Assembly: GCA_965208685.1 (NCBI GenBank)
Contig: CBDBPL010000007.1
Location: 3,162,001 to 3,226,000 of the forward strand
DNA: 64,000 nucleotides
Direction of reading: 5' to 3'
Source of the DNA: JAJEFO01 sp965208685
GTDB lineage: Bacteria > Pseudomonadota > Alphaproteobacteria > Rhodobacterales > Rhodobacteraceae
The position numbers were made by a program, and so were the translations under genes. This document shows, piece by piece, positions 36,892 to 47,401 of this stretch. The notes under the pieces are model-generated. The model worked only from the letters and a program-made list of their open reading frames with translations. It did no database searches and was not told where the DNA came from. The stretch's first letter is position 1, and each line of letters begins with the position of its first letter.

Positions 36892-39009
36892 CTAGCTTCG
36901 CGCCTCGCGAATCAGCCGGACAATGTCCGACGCGGCGGCTGGAATGTTCGTGCCAGGTCCGAAGACTGCCTTGACGCCAGCTTCCTCGAGAAACCCGTAG
37001 TCCTGCTGCGGAATCACGCCGCCGCAAATCACCAGGATCTCTCCGGCGTCCCTTTCCTTGAGCGCATCGATCAACCTGGGCGCAAGCGTCTTGTGCCCGG
37101 CAGCTTGAGAGGAAATCCCCACCACATGGACATCGTTGTCGACCGCGTCCTGCGCGGCCTCGTCCGGTGTCTGGAACAATGGCCCGACGTCCACGTCAAA
37201 CCCGATGTCTGCAAAGGCCGTGGCAATCACCTTCGCCCCGCGGTCATGGCCATCCTGGCCCAGCTTCACGACCAGCATGCGCGGACGGCGCCCCTCGTCC
37301 TCCTCGAACGATTCCACTTCCCTCTGGATCGCTTCAAAGCCTTCATCGCCCTCGTACGCAGCACCGTAAACTCCCGCAAGCGTCCTGATCTCGGCCCGAT
37401 GGCGACCGAACACCTTTTCCATCGCCATGCTGATCTCTCCCACTGTGGCCCGTGCGCGGGCCGCATCGACCGCGGCGCGAAGCAGGTTTCCGCCCTCGCG
37501 TGCTGCCTGTTCAAGTTCTGCAAGCGCCGCGTCGCAGGCGTCCGGATCACGGTTGTCCCGCACCTCTTCGAGCCGCGCGACCTGCGCCTTGCGCACCTCC
37601 TCGTTGTCGATTTCGAGAATGTCGATCTCCTCCTCGTCCCTTGCCCCGTACTTGTTGACCCCGACGATGACCTCGTCGCCCCGGTCAATCATCGCCTGGC
37701 GCCTCGCCGCGCTTTCCTCGATTCGCAGCTTCGGCATGCCCGTGGCAACCGCCTTGGTCATGCCGCCCAATTCCTCGATTTCCTCCATGAGCTCCCAGGC
37801 CTTCTCCGCCAACTGGGCGGTTAGGGTCTCGACGTAGTAGGATCCTGCCAGCGGATCGACGACATCCGCGATTCCGGTCTCCTCCTGCAGTATCAGCTGC
37901 GTGTTCCTGGCGATCCTTGCGGAGAAATCGGTCGGCAGCGCAATCGCCTCGTCGAGCGCGTTCGTGTGCAGTGACTGCGTACCGCCCAGGACCGCGCTCA
38001 TAGCCTCATAGGCGGTCCGTATCACGTTGTTGTAGGGATCCTGTTCCTGGAGGCTCACGCCCGAGGTCTGGCAGTGCGTCCGCAGCATTCTGGAGCGAGG
38101 ATTGCGCGGCTCGAACTCGTCCATGACCCGGCTCCACAGCAGCCTGGCCGCACGGAGCTTGGCGACTTCCATGAAGAAATTCATGCCAATGGCAAAAAAG
38201 AAGCTGAGCCGCCCGGCGAACGTGTCCACATCCATGCCGCGCACGATCGCCGCACGGCAATACTCTCGCCCGTTCGCAAGCGTGTAGGCAAGCTCCTGCA
38301 CGAGGTTCGCACCCGCCTCCTGCATGTGATAGCCGGAAATCGAGATCGAATTGAACTTCGGCATGTGCTCGGAAGCATACTGGATGATGTCACCCACGAT
38401 CCGCATCGAAGGCTCGGGCGGATAGACATAGGTGTTCCGCACCATGAACTCCTTCAGGATGTCGTTCTGAATCGTGCCGGCCAGCACCGACTTCTCGTGC
38501 CCCTGCTCTTCTCCCGTCACGATGAAATTCGCGAGCACGGGAATCACGGCGCCGTTCATTGTCATTGACACGCTGACCTGGTCCAGTGGAATCCCGTCAA
38601 AGAGGATCTTCATGTCTTCGACGCTGTCGATCGCGACGCCGGCCTTGCCCACGTCACCCAGGACGCGCGGATGATCGCTGTCATATCCACGGTGCGTGGC
38701 CAGATCGAACGCGACGCTGACACCCTGCTGTCCAGCCGCAAGGTTGCGTCGATAGAATGCGTTGCTTTCCTCGGCGGTCGAGAAACCGGCATACTGCCTG
38801 ATGGTCCATGGCCGGCCAGCATACATGGTCGCCCTCACGCCTCGCGTGAATGGAGGGAACCCGGGCAGGCCATCCATGTGGGAGAGACTCCTGACGTCCT
38901 CGGCCGTGTAGAGCGGCTTTACGCGAATGCCTTCCAGCGTCTCACGCTCGATTTCCTCGACGCTTCCGCCGCGAAGTTCCTTCTCGGCAAGTTCCTTCCA
39001 GTCGTTCAT
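36892..39009 (-). CDS. mcm: Methylmalonyl-CoA mutase (adenosylcobalamin-dependent)
   Basis: The 705-residue enzyme converts (R)-methylmalonyl-CoA to succinyl-CoA. The TIM-barrel domain (about 20-540) shows TMYAGRPWTIRQYAGFSTAEE and the CoA-binding region; the C-terminal B12 domain (about 575-700) has GQDGHDRGAKVIATAF with the base-off cobalamin ligand motif DxHxxG and VGISSQAAGHKTLAPRL. It is a single-chain bacterial type and should be active. Together with pccA and pccB downstream of propionate or mmsA it forms the propionyl-CoA to succinyl-CoA route. Confidence 0.95.
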   Translation of the reverse strand: MNDWKELAEKELRGGSVEEIERETLEGIRVKPLYTAEDVRSLSHMDGLPGFPPFTRGVRATMYAGRPWTIRQYAGFSTAEESNAFYRRNLAAGQQGVSVAFDLATHRGYDSDHPRVLGDVGKAGVAIDSVEDMKILFDGIPLDQVSVSMTMNGAVIPVLANFIVTGEEQGHEKSVLAGTIQNDILKEFMVRNTYVYPPEPSMRIVGDIIQYASEHMPKFNSISISGYHMQEAGANLVQELAYTLANGREYCRAAIVRGMDVDTFAGRLSFFFAIGMNFFMEVAKLRAARLLWSRVMDEFEPRNPRSRMLRTHCQTSGVSLQEQDPYNNVIRTAYEAMSAVLGGTQSLHTNALDEAIALPTDFSARIARNTQLILQEETGIADVVDPLAGSYYVETLTAQLAEKAWELMEEIEELGGMTKAVATGMPKLRIEESAARRQAMIDRGDEVIVGVNKYGARDEEEIDILEIDNEEVRKAQVARLEEVRDNRDPDACDAALAELEQAAREGGNLLRAAVDAARARATVGEISMAMEKVFGRHRAEIRTLAGVYGAAYEGDEGFEAIQREVESFEEDEGRRPRMLVVKLGQDGHDRGAKVIATAFADIGFDVDVGPLFQTPDEAAQDAVDNDVHVVGISSQAAGHKTLAPRLIDALKERDAGEILVICGGVIPQQDYGFLEEAGVKAVFGPGTNIPAAASDIVRLIREARS

Positions 39010-39093
39010 CGCGGCCCTCCGTTTGGCCAGGTTTCCTCAAGACCCCTTCGATTCCTGCAAATTCGACTTATATTCGGGGAATATGGAGGCGGC

Positions 39094-39582
39094 ATGACAT
39101 CGCGCATCACACCGGCTATTCTTGCCGTTTTGCTGGCAAGCCTCGCGCCGTGCACGGTAGCGGCGGCGGATGCCGGCGAACCGGCTGACTCGGTCGTGAC
39201 CGCATGGCAGGCCGATCCCTCAACCGTCTTCGAGGCGCAGGACATCGATCTGGACAGGTTCAAGTGGGTCGCGCGGCCTTTGATCGTCTTTTCGGACGCG
39301 CCGCAGGATCCGGCCTTCCGCACGCAGATGGAGCTTCTGGCCGCACGCATCGACGAGCTCGTGAAGCGAGATGTCGTCCTGATCGCCGACTCGGCACCCG
39401 CCGACGGAACCGGAATTCGCCGCGAGTTCCGCCCGCGCGGTTTCATGCTGATCGTCGTCAGCAAGGACGGTCGCGTCATCCTGCGGAAGCCGTTTCCGCG
39501 CGACGTGCGCGAAATAACGCGCTCCATCGACAACCTCCCGATTCGCAAGCAGGAACTGCGCGACGCTCTCGATGGTGGTTGA
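39094..39582 (+). CDS. DUF4174 exported protein
   Basis: The 162-residue protein has a signal peptide (about 1-24, with a hydrophobic core and VAAADA cleavage region) and the DUF4174 pattern: DRFKWVARPLIVFSDAPQDP, RPRGFMLIVVSKDGRVILRKP, REITRSIDNLPIRKQELRDA. The fold is thioredoxin-like in some members, but no CXXC is seen here. Function is unknown. It is divergent from mcm with an 84-base gap, and GGAGGC precedes the ATG. Confidence 0.83.
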   Translation: MTSRITPAILAVLLASLAPCTVAAADAGEPADSVVTAWQADPSTVFEAQDIDLDRFKWVARPLIVFSDAPQDPAFRTQMELLAARIDELVKRDVVLIADSAPADGTGIRREFRPRGFMLIVVSKDGRVILRKPFPRDVREITRSIDNLPIRKQELRDALDGG

Positions 39583-39685
39583 CCCAAGGCGCCGACCGGT
39601 ACCGTGCGAACGGCCATGATGAGGGTCTCGCCATGGTGCATGCTTCGTGCAGTGACTCCGGTCAGGTGCAGGAATTCAGGTCGCA

Positions 39686-41686
<2,001 letters not shown>

Positions 41687-41803
41687 GTAAACTCCCCAAT
41701 CGGTCGAGATTCGACCCAAGAACAATCAGGGTTGTCCCCGCAGGTCGTCCCTGACTGCCGGTTCTCCACAGGACTCGAAGCGAATCCGCGCGCGCCGGGC
41801 GGT

Positions 41804-41989
41804 TCAATCGTCGCGGGCCGATGCGCCCGCAGCGGCGTTCTTGAGGCAGCAACCCTCGTCGGCGATGTCTCCTGCGACACGTCCCGCGAGCCCACCGAAG
41901 GCAGGCCGCTCGGAAACCGCTCCGTCGTGACATGCTGCCAGCCCCGGAGTGGCAGCGAGGAGCGAACACGCCGAAAGTACCCTGTGCAT
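41804..41989 (-). CDS. Possible small lipoprotein between pccB and pccA
   Basis: The 61-residue candidate has a signal sequence with a lipobox (LLAATPGLAAC, Cys about residue 20) and a glycine-rich mature part, GGLAGRVAGDIADEGCC, that resembles a short glycine zipper. AGAAGGG lies seven bases before the ATG at 41989; an alternative ATG at 41995 is too close to it. It is inferred from these two signals only, and homology is not recognised. Confidence 0.45.
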   Translation of the reverse strand: MHRVLSACSLLAATPGLAACHDGAVSERPAFGGLAGRVAGDIADEGCCLKNAAAGASARDD

Positions 41990-42128
41990 GGCCATGCCCT
42001 TCTGGCGCGCTTGCGGACATGTGCCGCTTTCACTGGAGGTGCGCTTGCCCCGTGTCGGGCAATTTCCCTGTGCCGCTGCGCGGAGGAAGCGGCACATCCG
42101 AAACTCGAAGACGTCGCGCTGCGGCAAG

Positions 42129-42488
42129 TCATGGCTTGCGCTTTCCATAGAAGACCTCGGGAAAGGAGGTTCTGGCGCGATTCTCGTCAATGACGAGCAT
42201 GCTCCGATAGCTTGCGGGATCAAACGGATCCTCGGCGGGAATCACCTCGCGCCCGAAAATCCAGGAAAGTCGCCCTGCATCCAGGTTGCCGCGGACGAAC
42301 GGGTCCCGGCCGAAATGGATCCAAAGGCATGACATGAATGCCGCATCGGCTGCGCAGGCGGCGGGTCTGCGGTCCGCATGCCGCTCGCGCGCGACGAGCG
42401 GGGTCGGCCCGCCAGGGTTCGCGCGCCGGATCGTGAACTGGAAATCGGTGCCGCGGAGGCGGCTAGGGAAGCCTTTGTGCCTCAGCAT
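42129..42488 (-). CDS. Hypothetical protein between pccB and pccA
   Basis: The 119-residue frame has a GGAGG ribosome-binding site seven bases before the ATG at 42488 and codons with strong G/C bias in the third position, both as expected for a real gene. The sequence has the segments SCLWIHFGRDPFVRGNLDAG and FGREVIPAEDPFDPASYRSM, with no signal peptide or membrane segment. I do not recognise the family. It lies in the same orientation as pccB and pccA. Confidence 0.55.
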   Translation of the reverse strand: MLRHKGFPSRLRGTDFQFTIRRANPGGPTPLVARERHADRRPAACAADAAFMSCLWIHFGRDPFVRGNLDAGRLSWIFGREVIPAEDPFDPASYRSMLVIDENRARTSFPEVFYGKRKP

Positions 42489-42517
42489 GGCCCGGCCTCC
42501 GTCGGCGGAGCCTCGGA

Positions 42518-42538
42518 CCGGGCGCTGATCGCGCCCGG
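42518..42538 (-). terminator. 8-bp GC hairpin after the methionine-rich lipoprotein gene
   Basis: Arms 42518-42525 and 42531-42538 (CCGGGCGC/GCGCCCGG) enclose five bases, just past the lipoprotein stop at 42552. It may attenuate transcription into the next gene rather than stop it, since there is no T-tract. Confidence 0.45.
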
Positions 42539-42551
42539 CCGGGGAAGAGTC

Positions 42552-42680
42552 TTACATCTTCGACATCGGCTCTTCTTCCATGACCATGGGCATCTCCATT
42601 TCCATGGTTTCGCCCTGGTCGCATGCAGCGACCATGGTGAGCAGGCAAAGGGCAAGAAGAGTTTTGACTGTGAACGACAT
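42552..42680 (-). CDS. Methionine-rich 42-residue lipoprotein
   Basis: This very short gene encodes MSFTVKTLLALCLLTMVAAC, a signal peptide with lipobox (VAAC, lipidated Cys at residue 20), followed by a 22-residue mature tail in which six of the residues are methionine and six are glutamate (EMEMPMVMEEE core). AAGGAGA sits six bases upstream of the ATG at 42680, an almost ideal site. The clustered methionines with acids suggest soft-metal (copper or silver) binding, which is inference. It follows pccB by 240 bases in the same direction. Confidence 0.72.
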   Translation of the reverse strand: MSFTVKTLLALCLLTMVAACDQGETMEMEMPMVMEEEPMSKM

Positions 42681-42920
42681 GGCTGTCTCCTTTTATCCGT
42701 CAAGGCCGCGTCAGCAAATCGGCCCGTTAATTTAGCCACCACACCCGGATATGTCTCCGAAGTGCCAACTTCGTCCCAACGGCGAAACCCCGGATACGGG
42801 CACCACGCCTTGAAGGACAGTTCCTGCCTAGCGCACTTTGGCACAAGGTTTCCAGACCTTAGTTGCTGTGCATCGAAATCGGCGAATATGTGGCAAGAAA
42901 GCTGCATGTCGTCCGGCGGC

Positions 42921-44453
42921 TCAAAGCGGGATGTTGTCGTGCTTCTTCCACGGATTGTTGAGACTCTTCGACCTCAGCGAAGCAAGGGCGCGGCACGCGC
43001 GACGCCGCGTGGAATGCGGCATGATGACCTCATCAACGAAACCGCGCTCGGCCGCCCGGAAAGGATTTGCGAAGTTTCGCTCGTACTCCTCGGTGCGGGC
43101 CGCGATCTTTTCGGGGTCTGTCAACTCGGAACGATAGAGGATCTCGGTCGCTCCCTTTGCACCCATGACGGCGACCTGTGCGGTCGGCCAGGCATAGTTG
43201 AAGTCTCCACGCAGGTGCTTTGACGCCATGACGACATAGGCGCCGCCATACGCCTTGCGGGTGATCACGGTGACCTTGGGCACGGTGGCCTCGCCATAGG
43301 CGAATAGGAGCTTGGCCCCGTGCTTGATCACGCCACCGTGCTCCTGGGCCGTTCCCGGCAGGAAGCCCGGCACGTCCACGAAGGTGAGAATCGGGATCTC
43401 GAAGGCATCGCAGAACCGAACGAACCTGGCGGCCTTGCGCGAACTGTCAATGTCCAGAACGCCCGCCAGCACGAGCGGCTGGTTTGCAACGACGCCCACG
43501 GTCCGTCCCTCAAGCCGGATGAAGCCGGTGATGATGTTCGCCGCGAAATCCGCCTGTATCTCGAAGAAGTCGCCTTCGTCGGCCACCTTGAGAATCAGCT
43601 CCTTCATGTCGTAGGGCTGGTTCGGATTCTCCGGGACAAGCGTATCGAGGCTCTCCGCCGCCCGTGCCGGATCATCGAAGAACGGCCGGGACGGGGCTCT
43701 GTCGCGGTTGTTCAAGGGCAGAAAGTCGAAGAAACGCCGGATTTCGGCCAGCGCCTCGACATCGTCGCGAAATGCGCCATCGGCCACCGAACTCCTCTTC
43801 GTATGCGTCAAGGCTCCGCCGAGGTCTTCCGCCGTCACCACCTCGTTCGTGACCGTCTTCACGACGTCCGGGCCGGTGACGAACATGTAGGAACTGTCCT
43901 CCACCATGAAGATGAAGTCGGTCATCGCCGGAGAGTAGACCGCGCCGCCCGCGCAAGGTCCCATTATGACGCTGATCTGGGGCACAACGCCGCTCGCCAG
44001 CACGTTGCGCTGGAACACTTCGGCATAGCCTGCAAGCGAGGCTACGCCTTCCTGTATCCGCGCTCCCCCGGAGTCATTCAGGCCGATGATCGGCGCTCCG
44101 TTCTGAAGCGCCATGTCCATGATCTTGCAAATCTTTTGGGCGTGGGTTTCGGAAAGCGATCCGCCAAAGACCGTGAAGTCCTGGCTGAAAACGTAGACCA
44201 TTCGGCCGTTGATGGTGCCCCAGCCCGTGATGACTCCGTCACCTGCAGGCCTTGTACGATCCATCCCGAAGTCAGTCGTTCGATGCGTGACGAACATGTC
44301 GAACTCTTCGAACGAGCCTTCATCCAGCAACAGTTCGACCCGTTCGCGCGCTGTCAGCTTCCCCTTGGCATGATGGGCCGCGACCCGCTCCTTGCCTCCG
44401 CCGACAGCCGCGTCGGCCCGGCGCTTCGTGAGTTCCCCAAGAATGTCTGGCAT
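42921..44453 (-). CDS. pccB: Propionyl-CoA carboxylase, carboxyltransferase beta subunit
   Basis: The 510-residue subunit transfers the carboxyl from biotin to propionyl-CoA. It contains the carboxyltransferase core: GLNDSGGARIQEGVASLAGY (about 118-137), MGPCAGGAVYSPAMTDFIFM, VDVPGFLPGTAQEHGGVIKHG, AYGGAYVVMASKHLRGD, and ends in ENPWKKHDNIPL-like NNPWKKHDNIPL. The ATG at 44453 has AGGAGG; the frame is open to 44624 without similarity. The spacer to the divergent MFS gene holds TTTGCAAA-type sites. Confidence 0.95.
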   Translation of the reverse strand: MPDILGELTKRRADAAVGGGKERVAAHHAKGKLTARERVELLLDEGSFEEFDMFVTHRTTDFGMDRTRPAGDGVITGWGTINGRMVYVFSQDFTVFGGSLSETHAQKICKIMDMALQNGAPIIGLNDSGGARIQEGVASLAGYAEVFQRNVLASGVVPQISVIMGPCAGGAVYSPAMTDFIFMVEDSSYMFVTGPDVVKTVTNEVVTAEDLGGALTHTKRSSVADGAFRDDVEALAEIRRFFDFLPLNNRDRAPSRPFFDDPARAAESLDTLVPENPNQPYDMKELILKVADEGDFFEIQADFAANIITGFIRLEGRTVGVVANQPLVLAGVLDIDSSRKAARFVRFCDAFEIPILTFVDVPGFLPGTAQEHGGVIKHGAKLLFAYGEATVPKVTVITRKAYGGAYVVMASKHLRGDFNYAWPTAQVAVMGAKGATEILYRSELTDPEKIAARTEEYERNFANPFRAAERGFVDEVIMPHSTRRRACRALASLRSKSLNNPWKKHDNIPL

Positions 44454-44536
44454 GCATGCCTCCTGCAGACGGTGCTTCACCTGAGTAGCGTGCAGGGACA
44501 GTCGCTGGAAGCAAAACGTTGAATAGCTGCAATCTC

Positions 44537-44574
44537 TGCAAACCGGTCGACATCGTGTTTGCAAACCTGCAAAG
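44537..44574. promoter_or_regulatory. Candidate PccR operator upstream of pccB
   Basis: A perfect palindrome GTTTGCAAAC (44557-44566) is flanked by half-sites TGCAAAC (44537-44543) and TGCAAA (44568-44573), in the pccB/MFS divergent spacer. ScfR/RamB-type regulators bind TTTGCAAA-like sequences, and a pccR gene lies nearby. Occupancy is an inference. Confidence 0.6.
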
Positions 44575-44622
44575 TTCGTGCCGCGATGGACAGGCGTGAT
44601 CCCGTCGTCTAAACGACGCCTC

Positions 44623-45846
44623 ATGAGACACGCAGCAGACGTTCGGTTCCCGGACCGAACGACGCCTCCTCACATTTTGACGCTTGTTCTGATGTCCGGC
44701 CTGAGTGCGCTGAGCATGAGCATCATCCTGCCGTCGATGCCGCAGATGACGCGGGACCTCGGAACTCGCTACGAGGTAATTCAGTTCATGGTGTCCGGTT
44801 TCCTTGCCGCAACCGCAGTGATGCAACTGGTGATCGGTCCGATCAGCGACCGCTACGGTCGCAGGATCGTTACGCTTGTCGGGTTTGCCGTTTTCGCGGC
44901 TGCATCAATCGGTTGCGCAATGGCGCAATCGGTCGAAGTGCTGCTCGCCTTCCGTCTGCTGCAATGTACCGCTGCGGTCGGGATGGTGCTGTCACGCGCA
45001 ATCGTTCGGGACCTGTATGCACAGGATCAGGCCGCGTCGATGATCGGGTATGTCACGATGGGAATGGCTCTGGCACCAATGGTCGCGCCATCGATCGGCG
45101 GCATGTTGGATCAGGCATTCGGATGGCGCTCGGTGTTCGTGTTCACGACGGTCTCAAGCATTGCGGTGCTCGTGCTCTGCCTGTTCGACCTCGGCGAGAC
45201 CGCTAGCGGCAGGGGTGTCAGCTTCCTGAAGCAGGCCCGTGACTATCCCGAACTCCTTTCGTCGCGTCGATTCTGGGGCTACGTATTCGCGGCCGCGTTT
45301 GCGAGCGGTTCCTTCTTCGCCTTCCTCGGCGGAGCGCCGTATGTCGCATCGACGCTGTACGGGCTTTCTCCGTTCTGGGCAGGCATGTGCCTCGGCGCTC
45401 CGGCCATCGGCTATGCGTTCGGCAACTATCTCTCGGGCCGCCTTTCGGTTCGCCTCGGAGTCAACCGGATGATCCGGAACGGCGCGATCGTCACCGCATC
45501 CGGGCTCGGAATCGCGATCACGCTGACAGTTCTCGGCCTGGATTCGCCATTCGTCTTCTTCGGATTCGGCCCCCTGATCGGAGTCGGCAACGGCATGGTC
45601 ATTCCGAATGCAAGCGCCGGAATGCTGTCGGTGCGCCCCCATCTGGCGGGCAGCGCTTCGGGCATTGGCGGGGCATTCATGATCGGAGGAGGCGCCGCAC
45701 TGTCAGTGTTTGCAGGAATCCTGGTCCAGGACAGCACCAGCAGCGCTCCATTGCTGGCAATGATGTTGACGTCCGTGCTCCTCGGCGTCGCATCGATCCA
45801 GTACGTGGCTTGGCGAGAACGGCAGCTCGACTCCGCGGCATCTTGA
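44623..45846 (+). CDS. MFS transporter, Bcr/CflA-type
   Basis: The 407-residue protein has twelve predicted membrane helices and the MFS loop motif IGPISDRYGRRIVTLVG (about 65-81), consistent with drug:proton antiporters of the Bcr/CflA subfamily. It may export drugs or a metabolic acid; its place between pccB and pccR is conserved-looking but unexplained. The start used is ATG 44623 in front of the first helix; a GTG at 44578 would overlap the operator region. Confidence 0.85.
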   Translation: MRHAADVRFPDRTTPPHILTLVLMSGLSALSMSIILPSMPQMTRDLGTRYEVIQFMVSGFLAATAVMQLVIGPISDRYGRRIVTLVGFAVFAAASIGCAMAQSVEVLLAFRLLQCTAAVGMVLSRAIVRDLYAQDQAASMIGYVTMGMALAPMVAPSIGGMLDQAFGWRSVFVFTTVSSIAVLVLCLFDLGETASGRGVSFLKQARDYPELLSSRRFWGYVFAAAFASGSFFAFLGGAPYVASTLYGLSPFWAGMCLGAPAIGYAFGNYLSGRLSVRLGVNRMIRNGAIVTASGLGIAITLTVLGLDSPFVFFGFGPLIGVGNGMVIPNASAGMLSVRPHLAGSASGIGGAFMIGGGAALSVFAGILVQDSTSSAPLLAMMLTSVLLGVASIQYVAWRERQLDSAAS

Positions 45847-45850
45847 AAAA

Positions 45851-45879
45851 TTTGCGAATTTGCGAAACCATGTTTGCAG
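45851..45879. promoter_or_regulatory. TTTGC-type repeats upstream of pccR
   Basis: Three half-sites in a row, TTTGCGAA (45851-45858), TTTGCGAAA (45859-45867) and TTTGCA (45873-45878), fill the 55-base gap before pccR. They resemble the palindrome upstream of pccB and suggest autoregulation. Confidence 0.55.
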
Positions 45880-45901
45880 TTTTTCAATCTGGACCGCCGA
45901 C

Positions 45902-47296
45902 ATGTCGCACTCCAAACCCTACGCGGGCGCAAAGCTTCGCGAAACGCGCACCAGGCAGGGATTGACCCAGAAGGCCTTTGCCCAGCGGCTTGGCATCTCG
46001 CTTCCCTACCTGAACCAGATGGAGAACAACCATCGGCCCGTTTCCTCATCCGTCATTCTGTCGCTGGTGAAGGAGTTCGACTTCGACGTCAGGGAACTTG
46101 CCTTGGGCGAAGGCGAACGAATGGTCGCCGACCTTCGCGAGGCACTTGCTGATCCGGTGTTCGGGGACGCGACGCCGCCCCAAGCCGACCTGCGGTTGGT
46201 TGCATCGAACGCCCCGCTCGTCGCGCGGGCATTTCTCATGCTCCACCGGGCTCACGCACAGGCGAACGAGCGCCTTGCCTCGCTTGATGCGGCGCTCGGC
46301 CAGGACGGCATTCGCCACGGAGCGTCGCCTTGGGACGAGGTCCGGGACTTCTTCCACTATTGCGACAACTACGTCGATGCGATCGACCGGGCGGCAGAGA
46401 GCTTCACCGGCACCGGAACCGCAGACCAAGCCGTCGAGAAGGCGTGCAAAAGGCTGGGCATCCAGGTCCGGGACGCAAAGGATGAAGGGGAAATCCGGCG
46501 TTTTGACCCGAAGACGCGAACGCTCTGGCTCTCGCCTTTGCCGTCCAGGTCGACGCGTCGGTTCCAGGCATTGCACCAGATCGCGCTGGAGGTACATGGC
46601 GGTCTCATGGAGGCAACGCTGGACCTGGCCTGTTTCCAGACCGAGACGGCGCGCCAAATCGCAAAGATCGGGTTGGCAAACTACTTCGCCGGAGCTGCCC
46701 TCATGCCCTACCGGACCTTCCTGGCCGCCGCCCGCGATACGCGCTGCGATCTTGATCGTCTCGCGCAGCGCTTCGGGGCGTCACTCGAACAGGTGGCTCA
46801 TCGGCTGTCGACACTGCAGCGACCAGGGGCCAAGGGCGTACCGTTCTTCTTTGTCCGGGTCGATCAGGCTGGCACGATCACGAAGCGCCACTCCGCTACC
46901 CCGCTGCAGTTTGCGCGTTATGGCGGCGCCTGCCCGCTTTGGAACGTGCACCGCGCCTTCGAGACCCCGGGACAGTTCCTCAGGCAACTCGCCGAAACGC
47001 CGGACGGAATCCGGTATCTCTGCCTCGCCCGGGAAATCTCCGCACCGGGGTCCGCGTTTCGTGCGCCGGTCCGCCGCTTCGCCATCGCGCTTGGCTGCGA
47101 GATCAGCCACGCGAACGAAGTCGTCTATTCGGACGGTCTCGATCTTTCTGATGTCGAGAATTTCGAACCGATCGGCATATCCTGCCGGATTTGCGAACGC
47201 CGGAATTGCCACCAACGCGCGGTTCCGCCTTTGGAGAGCGAACTGAAGATCGATCACAATCGGCGGCAGACCCTGCCCTACGAAGTGGCAGGATAG
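45902..47296 (+). CDS. pccR: Short-chain fatty acyl-CoA regulator PccR (ScfR family)
   Basis: The 464-residue protein has an N-terminal XRE helix-turn-helix (about 10-70: KLRETRTRQGLTQKAFAQRL, SLPYLNQMENNHRPVS), an IrrE/DUF955-like middle part, and a C-terminal cysteine cluster, CRICERRNCHQRA (about 435-447). This is the architecture of ScfR proteins; PccR of Rhodobacter sphaeroides activates propionyl-CoA carboxylase genes in response to acyl-CoA. The ATG at 45902 is chosen because similarity begins there. pccB, 1.4 kb away and divergent beyond the MFS gene, is the expected target. Confidence 0.87.
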   Translation: MSHSKPYAGAKLRETRTRQGLTQKAFAQRLGISLPYLNQMENNHRPVSSSVILSLVKEFDFDVRELALGEGERMVADLREALADPVFGDATPPQADLRLVASNAPLVARAFLMLHRAHAQANERLASLDAALGQDGIRHGASPWDEVRDFFHYCDNYVDAIDRAAESFTGTGTADQAVEKACKRLGIQVRDAKDEGEIRRFDPKTRTLWLSPLPSRSTRRFQALHQIALEVHGGLMEATLDLACFQTETARQIAKIGLANYFAGAALMPYRTFLAAARDTRCDLDRLAQRFGASLEQVAHRLSTLQRPGAKGVPFFFVRVDQAGTITKRHSATPLQFARYGGACPLWNVHRAFETPGQFLRQLAETPDGIRYLCLAREISAPGSAFRAPVRRFAIALGCEISHANEVVYSDGLDLSDVENFEPIGISCRICERRNCHQRAVPPLESELKIDHNRRQTLPYEVAG

Positions 47297-47401
47297 GGAA
47301 GCGCCGCGAGCCTGTGCCGCGGCCTTGCGGTCACCTCCGAAAACGCGGGACACGTTCCCGCAATTCATCCCCGCGGCCAGCGCAGGCCCGAGCGCGCGGG
47401 A

